64,000 nt of DNA, taken from NCBI GenBank assembly GCA_038373885.1, contig JAWZYV010012512.1:64501-128500 (forward strand), written 5' to 3'. The notes under the pieces are model-generated. The model was given only the letters and a program-made list of their open reading frames with translations. It did not search any database and had not been told where the DNA came from. Below, one piece after another: positions 57,891 through 64,000 of the stretch; the first letter of the stretch is position 1; every line of letters starts with the position of its first letter. The stretch comes from Cheiracanthium punctorium (lineage: Eukaryota > Arthropoda > Arachnida > Araneae > Cheiracanthiidae). Both the position numbers and the translations under genes were made by a program.

Positions 57891-58764
57891 GTTAGGTTTT
57901 TAGCAACTACAGGATCAAAATATGTGACAGCTTTTGTAAGCAGATATATTAATGGAGAACGCTTCATTAATTTTAAGCACAGAGCTTTTAAACATGATGA
58001 ACGCTACTTGCATAATTCCAAAATATCCTGTTCAGAAATTGAGTCTTTTTTCTTTTTCTTAGAGCTTTTCGAGTACCACAACCCAAGTCTATGTCATATG
58101 CTGATTTCAGATTTTTACTATCCAACAAATTTATTTTCTGTGCCATCAAGTACAGCATTTTTAACATATATTGACATTATGCTTTTCATTCATGATGTCA
58201 GACAGCTATGTAAAAAGGGTATCATTGGAATATCAGTTTGATATTCTTCCAAGAATGGTTCAATTTCCTTTGATAACACACTTAAAGAAAGCCAATTCGG
58301 CTTCCAAAAGATTATCGTTTACAATCTTAAAGCTTGAACAAGTTGGTTGTTTCTTATCTCTTTGCACACACATTACAAAATTTGTAATTTGAGATAACAT
58401 ATCAATAGCATGCTGAGCTACATCAGCATTCTGAAGCCACTGAACTGAGCAAAAATTTTTGGGGAACACACTTGAATTAGTGTATTCAGTATATAATGCT
58501 CGACGAGCAGGAATATCCTTAAACAAATTATACAGATTATAGAAAAAATTGATCAAAAACCAGTTTTTGGGTTAGATACCCTTTTAAAAAGCACCATGCA
58601 GAGTATGCAGACCATAGTTTTCTATGTTTAATAAAACAGGGTAATCTTCATGGCACTCCAATTCTGATTCCAAATCTCTATAAAATTTTAAGTTGACATT
58701 CGTTCTATTCATAGAGATTTGAATAGCATTTTTTAAGTTTACAGCAGATAAAGAAGTTATACTG

Positions 58765-58802
58765 ATCCGATAAATTTAAAACTCTCTTTAAATTTATCGG
58801 AT
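58765..58802. repeat. Perfect 16-bp hairpin
   Basis: ATCCGATAAATTTAAA, a 6-nt loop ACTCTC, then TTTAAATTTATCGGAT. It lies just upstream of the hAT-like remnant. Its loop shares ACTCTC with the loop of the 28-bp hairpin at 57351-57421. Confidence 0.9.
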
Positions 58803-58846
58803 GTTGAACTAATTAAAAATGTAGAGGCTGTTAGCTGTTTTAGGTA

Positions 58847-59560
58847 CTGTAAAACCTCTCTAAACTGCCAATTTTTCATGGCACGGATTTTTCGGTTCAT
58901 AGACCTAATCTTAAAATAACCTCTATCAGCAGCCACCCGAACCCCTTTAAACAGTCAAGTGGGTTCACCCATCTCATTTTTTGGGAAATTCTACTCACTC
59001 CATGCTTTAATTTTTAGCGGAAAAACTCAAGGTCAGGAGTCTGGTGAAGGTAAGCATATTTTAAATCCTTTTAATCAAATGTAAAATTAATTTGAGGTTG
59101 ATTGAAATTAATTAAACAGTATGTTTGTGTATATAAACGCTTTTACAAATGAATTTTTGTGCCTTTCAGGAGCTAATTCCGTCCCTCATGAGAAATTTCC
59201 CGATGTTTGTAATGACGAGCAATCTAAATTTTCAACACAAGCAACTTTAGGGAAAACCAAAAAAAATATTGAAAATTCCGAAGCAGTTACAAACGAGCTT
59301 GAAAAAAATGGCTGTTTCATGGAAAAGTAAAAACTTAAAAGGACACACATTGCATCTTTTTTTCAAAAAGTGTAACAAAGTATTAAATAAAGTACTATTT
59401 TTTCTTTAAATAAGTTTTAAATTTCATTTTAAATAAGGAATATGTGTTGGACTTGTTTATGTTACGCATTATAGCATTATCTTATAATAGTAAATAAAAC
59501 CCTTCAGAGTGGCCAAATATTCTTGGTATGGTGGGATGGCCGCTCAGAGAGGTTTCACTG
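58847..59560. mobile_element. pogo/Tigger-like element, 0.7 kb
   Basis: Ends CTGTAAAACCTCTCTAAACTG (left, after TA) and, reversed, CAGTGAAACCTCTCTGAGCGG (right). This is the characteristic Tigger-type terminus. The internal frame at 59121-59330 (ending ELEKNGCFMEK) may be a remnant of the transposase tail. The TA duplication at the right is not preserved. Confidence 0.7.
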
Positions 59561-59975
59561 GATTTCTATAATCATTTATTTTACTAATTAAAATGCTTTA
59601 TAAACATCATCTTTAAATACAAAGATTTGGGGGGGGGGGCAGGCTAAACTAGGCCATGTTATCCAACAGGTGCTTTAGAGCCTGGGAAAGTCAAAAATTG
59701 GAATTTTAAATAGGAACCACCCAAATATATCAAAAATTAAATAAAAAATATCATTTATTTTTGGAAAATAATGTAAATATATTAACAACTGAATAACAAA
59801 AGCAATAAATAAAAAAGGCTAGCAAATACAGTTTTTACACAAAAGTTTCATGAGCCTAGCACGATTTTAAAATTTCCCTGATGTTGGCATCAATGTCTAC
59901 AATTCTTTCGTTTTTTCCAACACTAATAGGAATTTATAATTATTCAATTATTGCATCAAAAAAATAATAAGTTAC

Positions 59976-60305
59976 CATCAGAATTAAGAACAGTTATGAT
60001 GATTAGCACTGAAAGACTTCTCTGGCTTTCATTTATTAACCACATCTGTGCCTTTGATTCCCATGTATGCAGTTTATATACCATACCAATATTCCTCCCA
60101 GCAACAGAAAAGTGTGTCTGTATTTCTTCCTGTTCAGAAAGAGATACATTATGAATATGAGAATGTGTTTCAAATAGCACTGCAGTGCCAGTAGATGAGA
60201 TTTGGTGGGCAATAATAACATTTGATGAGTTGCCATCAATGTTTACAATTCTTTCGTTTTCTCCAACACTGACATCAAAAATAATTTCTCTTCTACCATC
60301 AGCAC
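59976..60305 (-). CDS. TM7SF3: TM7SF3-like gene, exon a (luminal half)
   Basis: A 330-nt exon on the minus strand (60305 to 59976), acceptor TTTTTATGTAG, donor GTAACT; it enters with two bases of a split codon and leaves in phase 1, completing Asp with exon b. It encodes ADGRREIIFDVSVGENERIV, NVIIAHQISSTGTAVLFETH, NVSLSEQEEIQTHFSVAGRN, then YKLHTWESKAQMWLINES. Possible N-glycosylation sites (NSS, NVS, NES) fit an extracellular or luminal location. The signal-peptide exon was not found between 60306 and 64000 and is presumably farther upstream. Confidence 0.75.
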
Positions 60306-60519
60306 CTACATAAAAATAAAAAATGTCTCAAGAGGGTATCTTTTTTTCAAACTAATCTTGCTTACAAGCAGAGTACATGACTAAAGAAAAATTCACTAAG
60401 CCAAGACACTACTGGTAAAGCAAAAATTTTTTTAAACAATTATTTATAAATATGGATCTTAAAATAATATAATAAAGTATTTTAAGATGCATATTAAGCC
60501 AGATAAGATACATACTACA

Positions 60520-60713
60520 CTAGTGTTCCCTAACATTTTTCATAAGCATACTGGCAAAAATAGGAAAAAATATTTCACAGACCAGCATCAGCCAAAATTT
60601 TTTAGCATGTATCTTATTTATTTAATCAAATGTTATTTTTGAATAGCACGAGATTTGCCACTGCAGTCTTGCAAACCAGCACCAGTCTGCAGACCAGGGG
60701 TTAGGAAATACTG
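60520..60713. mobile_element. Miniature hAT-type element
   Basis: A 194-bp unit, ends CTAGTGTTCCCTAACATT and, reversed, CAGTATTTCCTAACCCCTGG. The right half carries the GGTCTGCAGACTGG-type palindrome common in hAT-derived miniature elements. A second half-terminus of the same style (CAGCATTTCCCAACTGG) lies at 60764-60780. Confidence 0.6.
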
Positions 60714-60780
60714 ACCTACATCTAGACGCGTGCAGGAACAATTTTATCTTCTTCCTATTTTAAATCAGCATTTCCCAACT

Positions 60781-61639
60781 GGTGGGGTGCACCCCCCCCC
60801 CAAGAGGGGCATAGAGTATTTACAGAGGGGGAAGGGCACAAGAAAAACAAGCAAAGAACATGTGATAGTGCATGTTTTCAAAAATCATCTTATTTATTCT
60901 TTTATTTTTTTTACTCAAAAACATATATATATTGTATATATATATATTCGCTTAAAATGTTCATTGTTGAAGAATAAAAGGGTCATTCTGCAGTATTCAT
61001 GTGTTACATTTCACATGTGTTACATTCATGGGAACATTTCACAGCAAAATTTTAATATACTTGTACATTTTTCAATATCAAAATATAAATGAGAAAGTTT
61101 GCAACTATTTTTAATGTTTTATAAATCACCTCAACTAGATTCCTATGAAGTTTCTTTTTGTTGGGCCAATAGTTTTTTTAAAATTAATTAATAAAGTTTT
61201 GTTACGTACGGGGCATCACAAAAAGTTGTTTTTAAAGTACCTTCAGCCGTTTGGATTTTGCTTTGAATTTATTGTCACATATTAATTTAATGGATAAATG
61301 GAGAAATATGTACATTTATTAATTAACTTTAAAGTTATTTTTAAAAACTGTACCATTAATTAATGAAAGCTAATTACTTGTGTTTCGTACAGGACAAGGC
61401 TGTTTGTTACGTACGGGACATGTGATTTTAAGTAACACAACTATAAGAAATTATGAACTAAAATTAACACATGTTAATTTAATGAATTTATTAGCTCTAT
61501 TAATGTATTCAAACTTAATTTTAATTATATAATTAATGATTTCTTTAAAAAATTTTGTTATTATATAAATTAGGATTTTTCATACTCAGCTGCATTTTAA
61601 AAAATAGTAAACATTGAAAATTAAAATATAGATTTTATA
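60781..61639. other. Non-coding, no gene recognised
   Basis: A TA-rich stretch near 60925-60950. Two TTACGTACGGG.CAT motifs (61201-61215 and 61409-61423) resemble the CGAAACGGGACA end of the transposon at 25310. Otherwise nothing supportable. Confidence 0.4.
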
Positions 61640-61649
61640 CAAGTCACAG

Positions 61650-61830
61650 AACATCTATGAGGTCTTCAATTTCTTTCACTTCCACCACTGGTACCTGAAA
61701 ATGTCCTAACTATTAATTGGACTTCATGTTCTTTTCAAGCTTAGTCAGTCTTTTCCAAATGATTTTATCTTTTTCTGAGATATATGGACAGGAAAACATG
61801 TTTTTGCCTAAAAGGTTTCATAAAAGATAG
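61650..61830 (-). pseudogene. Unrecognised C-terminal coding remnant
   Basis: A minus-strand frame from about 61830 reads LLGKNMFSCPYISEKDKI, WKRLTKLEKNMKSN, two stops, then GHFQVPVVEVKEIEDLIDVL and TGA. The acidic, hydrophobic-patterned end looks like a real protein C-terminus. I do not recognise it. It lies between CGTACGGG motifs and the piggyBac-like element and is probably transposon-derived. Confidence 0.3.
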
Positions 61831-62060
61831 ATAAAGGTATCTATCATCAATGTTTAACCGCTTCCCTGATTAACCCGAGTTATCTCGGGTTCGTACATAT
61901 TGCAACTAATTATTATCCCGAAAATTCTCGGGCGTAGCAGAATTTGTCAGTATGATTTGTTTTATCCCGTTTTTTCTCGGCCGAAAGAAAATATTGCCAA
62001 GTTTTGTTGGCGGGCTAGACATGTGGGACTAGACACGTGGGTACTAGACACATGTTTTGC

Positions 62061-62220
62061 CAATGAGGGATATTCAGCTGACGTCAGTCTCAACCAATCA
62101 CAACGCATGTATAGTCACGTGCTGCTGGCGTTTTCTTTCTCTCTTGATTGTAATTGGTCCTTACAGTAAAAAACATACGACGGCACGTGATCCGCTGCCA
62201 ACGCTGAATATCCCTCATTG
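62061..62220. repeat. 160-bp palindromic unit before the piggyBac gene
   Basis: CAATGAGGGATATTCAGC at 62061-62078 is repeated perfectly inverted at 62203-62220. Between them are two CACGTG E-box hexamers (62116, 62184) and TGACGTCA-like sequence (62079-62086). It may be a miniature element inserted in the leader of the transposase gene. Confidence 0.65.
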
Positions 62221-62268
62221 TAGGTTGCTGGATTTGTGTGGATAGTTACATTGAAAAAGAGTAAAGAA

Positions 62269-63942
62269 ATGGCGATGGCGATGGCGTACGAAAGCGATGC
62301 AGATGATTTTTCAGATAGTGATTATGAAGAGGTGGACTTTGAATATAGTGGAAGTGATTCTTCTGTAAGTAGCTTTATGGAGGAAGACAGTTCAAGTGAT
62401 TCGGATGATTTGGCGGCAGCTCGTCAATGGTGTGAAATTCGAAAAATAAATTTGCCACCTGCACCTGCTCGTTTTACTTTTACTGCAAACCCAGGTACGA
62501 ATTTGAAAATTGACAATATTAGTAATGTTTTACAATTTTTCTATAAATATTTCGATGATGAATTGATTGACATTATCACAACCGAAACTAATCGATATGC
62601 GTCAGAGCGCTCTCGTAGATTGCATTCAAAACCATGGTCTACTTCTCAAAATGAAATTAGAGTTTTTTTGGGAATAACTATTCTCCAGGGTATAATAAAG
62701 AAACCGGATCTGCAAGATTATTGGAGTAAAAATCAGTTGTGGAATACGCCATTTTTTGCAAAAACATTATCATACAGACGATTTTGCCAGATAAAGCAAA
62801 ACTTGCAGTTCAGCAACAATGACGCATATGATGCAAGTACACATCCTTGTCCAAAACTAAATAAGATATGGCCAATTCTGCAACATTTGCTTCAAAAGTT
62901 TCAGAGTTTGATTATACCTGAAAGAGATATAACCATAGACGAAAGTTTACTTCTTTATAAAGGAAGACTTGGATGGGTGCAGTACATTCCTTTGAAGAGA
63001 GCGCGATTCGGAATAAAGAGTTACTTGCTGTGCGAATCAAAGAGTGGGTACGTTTGGAATATCATAATATACAGTGGAAAGGAGACTAATTTCGATAATT
63101 CATTCGTTGATCTTCCTATGTCAGCCCAAGTTGTCATGACTCTGGCAAACCCACTACTGGACAAAGGATATTGTCTTACAATGGACAATTTTTACAACTC
63201 ACCAGATTTGGCTGATACCTTGATCAAAAGGAAGACTGATGTCTGTGGAACACTCCGATTGAATAGAAAAGATTTACCACGAGATCTAAAGGCAAAGAAA
63301 TTACAAAAAGGAGAAATTATTGGATTTCAGAGAGGGAAAGTAACAGTAATGAAGTGGAAAGATAAAAAGGACGTTAGTCTAATTTCCACAATACATACAA
63401 TTGAAATGCAGGATGTGACAAACAAACGGGGAGAGACAATGTCCAGGCCTAAATGCGTAATTGATTACAATGATAAAATGGGTGGTGTGGATAAAGTCGA
63501 CCAGCATTTAGCTGCTTATTCAACACCAAGAAAAAGAGGGAAGAAATATTACAAGATTTTCTTTCATTTATTAGATTTAGCTTTGTGGAATTCCTACATT
63601 TTGTACTGCAAATCAGGAGGTACACGATCACCTAAACAGTTTAGAATGGAGCTCGTGGAAAAACTAATTGCAGAAAATCATTGTGACGAATTTTCTGCCA
63701 CATCTGGAAGACCCAGCATTAGTCCTTCACCACTCAGGCTAAACTCAAAGCATTTTCCAGATATTATTCCTGCTACTGAGAAAAAGTCAAATCCAACAAG
63801 ACAGTGTGCTCTATGCTCACGTAAAAGGGATTCCAGAGGTAAGCCAATAAGAAAAGAGACTAGATACCAGTGTACCGAATGCCAGGTATCACTTTGTGTT
63901 GTCCCTTGTTTCAAAAACTATCATACAAAGACAAATATTTAA
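62269..63942 (+). CDS. piggyBac-like transposase, apparently intact
   Basis: ATG 62269 (followed by ATG at 62275 and 62281; the frame opens earlier, but only with GTG) to TAA 63940-63942, 557 residues. N-terminus: an acidic Ser/Asp-rich stretch (about residues 8-55). The transposase domain includes STSQNEIRVFLGITILQGI and RRFCQIKQNLQFSNN. Catalytic Asp triad: DITIDESLLLYKGR, LTMDNFYNSPDLA and VIDYNDKMGGVDKVDQ. C-terminus: Cys-rich zinc region CALCSRKRDS, YQCTECQVSLC, PCFKNYHT, which binds the element ends. Length and motif order match complete piggyBac transposases, and no stop or frameshift is visible. It is the only undamaged transposase in the window. Confidence 0.93.
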   Translation: MAMAMAYESDADDFSDSDYEEVDFEYSGSDSSVSSFMEEDSSSDSDDLAAARQWCEIRKINLPPAPARFTFTANPGTNLKIDNISNVLQFFYKYFDDELIDIITTETNRYASERSRRLHSKPWSTSQNEIRVFLGITILQGIIKKPDLQDYWSKNQLWNTPFFAKTLSYRRFCQIKQNLQFSNNDAYDASTHPCPKLNKIWPILQHLLQKFQSLIIPERDITIDESLLLYKGRLGWVQYIPLKRARFGIKSYLLCESKSGYVWNIIIYSGKETNFDNSFVDLPMSAQVVMTLANPLLDKGYCLTMDNFYNSPDLADTLIKRKTDVCGTLRLNRKDLPRDLKAKKLQKGEIIGFQRGKVTVMKWKDKKDVSLISTIHTIEMQDVTNKRGETMSRPKCVIDYNDKMGGVDKVDQHLAAYSTPRKRGKKYYKIFFHLLDLALWNSYILYCKSGGTRSPKQFRMELVEKLIAENHCDEFSATSGRPSISPSPLRLNSKHFPDIIPATEKKSNPTRQCALCSRKRDSRGKPIRKETRYQCTECQVSLCVVPCFKNYHTKTNI

Positions 63943-64000
63943 CTTTTTTTCAATGCCCGAGTTAACTCGGGATAGTAAACTCATGATGAAACTAAATGCT

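Larger units (their letters stand above)
57052..58720 (-). pseudogene. hAT-like transposase remnant, broken
   Basis: Minus-strand reading from about 58720 to a stop at 57052. In order: NVNLKFYRDLESELE, LLNIENYGLHTLHGAF, NLFKDIPARRALYTEYTN, FPKNFCSVQWLQNADVAQ, FLEEYQTDIPMIPFL, YDIDLGCGTRKALRKR, LTKAVTYFDPVVAKNLTLAK, REFSVNAECLVENLKE and a C-terminal helix ending EKILNGKF. This order (D-I-P-A-R-R ... F-C..RW ... Y-Q-T-D-x-P ... F-S-x-N-x-E-x-x-V-E-N) matches a large class of unnamed hAT-related transposon proteins in invertebrates. Several frameshifts and stops are present. A solo LTR (57670-57890) and a 28-nt inverted duplication (57351-57421) interrupt it further. Confidence 0.7.
61874..64000 (+). 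mobile_element. piggyBac-like element (right end beyond window)
   Basis: TTAA at 61870-61873 is followed by CCCGAGTTATCTCGGG, then the transposase gene. Other 16-bp palindromes of the form CCCGA-n6-TCGGG lie at 61917-61932, 61966-61981 (imperfect) and 63956-63971. piggyBac elements insert at TTAA and have terminal plus internal inverted repeats that bind the transposase. The right terminus and its TTAA are not reached by position 64000. The left boundary is therefore a proposal; TTAA at 61854-61857 is the alternative. Confidence 0.6.

Noticed and set aside
61909..62169. Short plus-strand frames (61900-62169, 62057-62245) before the transposase
   Set aside because: They fall in the leader of the piggyBac-like gene across a palindromic unit and have no motif.
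1..64000. tRNA, rRNA, CRISPR, riboswitch, bacterial promoters
   Set aside because: No cloverleaf with A/B boxes and no rRNA-like block was seen. The DNA is eukaryotic, with spliced exons and transposons, and no spaced repeat array is present.

Overview
Eukaryotic nuclear DNA, AT-rich and without operons. The window fits an arthropod genome with long transposon-filled introns. A chelicerate such as a spider is my guess, not something the sequence proves. One host gene can be supported: five spliced minus-strand exons (60305 down to 16104) whose conceptual protein resembles TM7SF3, a seven-transmembrane protein with a glycosylated luminal/extracellular N-terminal half. Exon phases match at every junction. 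The first exon and most of the transmembrane helices lie outside the window. Nearly everything else is mobile DNA inside or beside its introns of 17.5, 15.8 and 9.7 kb.

Region by region. 0.7-15.7 kb holds two Copia families. Copia-1 (1376-7865) is complete, with 0.92 kb LTRs that are nearly identical. It sits, with an AAAAA duplication, inside the gag of a Copia-2 copy whose 5' end is rearranged into an inverted duplication. A second Copia-2 copy follows in tandem and shares one LTR with the first. 17-20 kb holds a hAT transposase C-terminus split by a P-element-like transposon that carries a spliced THAP-domain gene. 21.7-31.8 kb holds two head-to-head Penelope-like elements, themselves broken by three other transposons. 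One of these has 0.38 kb terminal repeats and a PIN-like/CXC protein, and an empty-site copy elsewhere in the window proves its boundaries.

33.5-44.4 kb is a nested stack: a tandem-repeat element is split by a 7.3 kb hAT-type element, which contains a 3.2 kb hAT-type element with a BED-finger start, which contains a pogo-like element. 45.3-49.2 kb has remnants of a second Penelope-like family. 51.4-56.5 kb has three large foldback (inverted-repeat) elements. 57.0-60.7 kb has a decayed hAT-like transposase broken by a solo LTR, followed by a pogo/Tigger-like and a small hAT-type element. The right end (61.9-64 kb) carries an apparently intact piggyBac-like transposase gene flanked by repeated 16-bp palindromes.

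No tRNA, rRNA, CRISPR array or replication origin was recognised. The most useful signals are target-site duplications and empty-site comparisons, which give firm boundaries and an order of insertion for many elements. Dating is by eye only. All family assignments rest on motifs read from the sequence and still need database confirmation.
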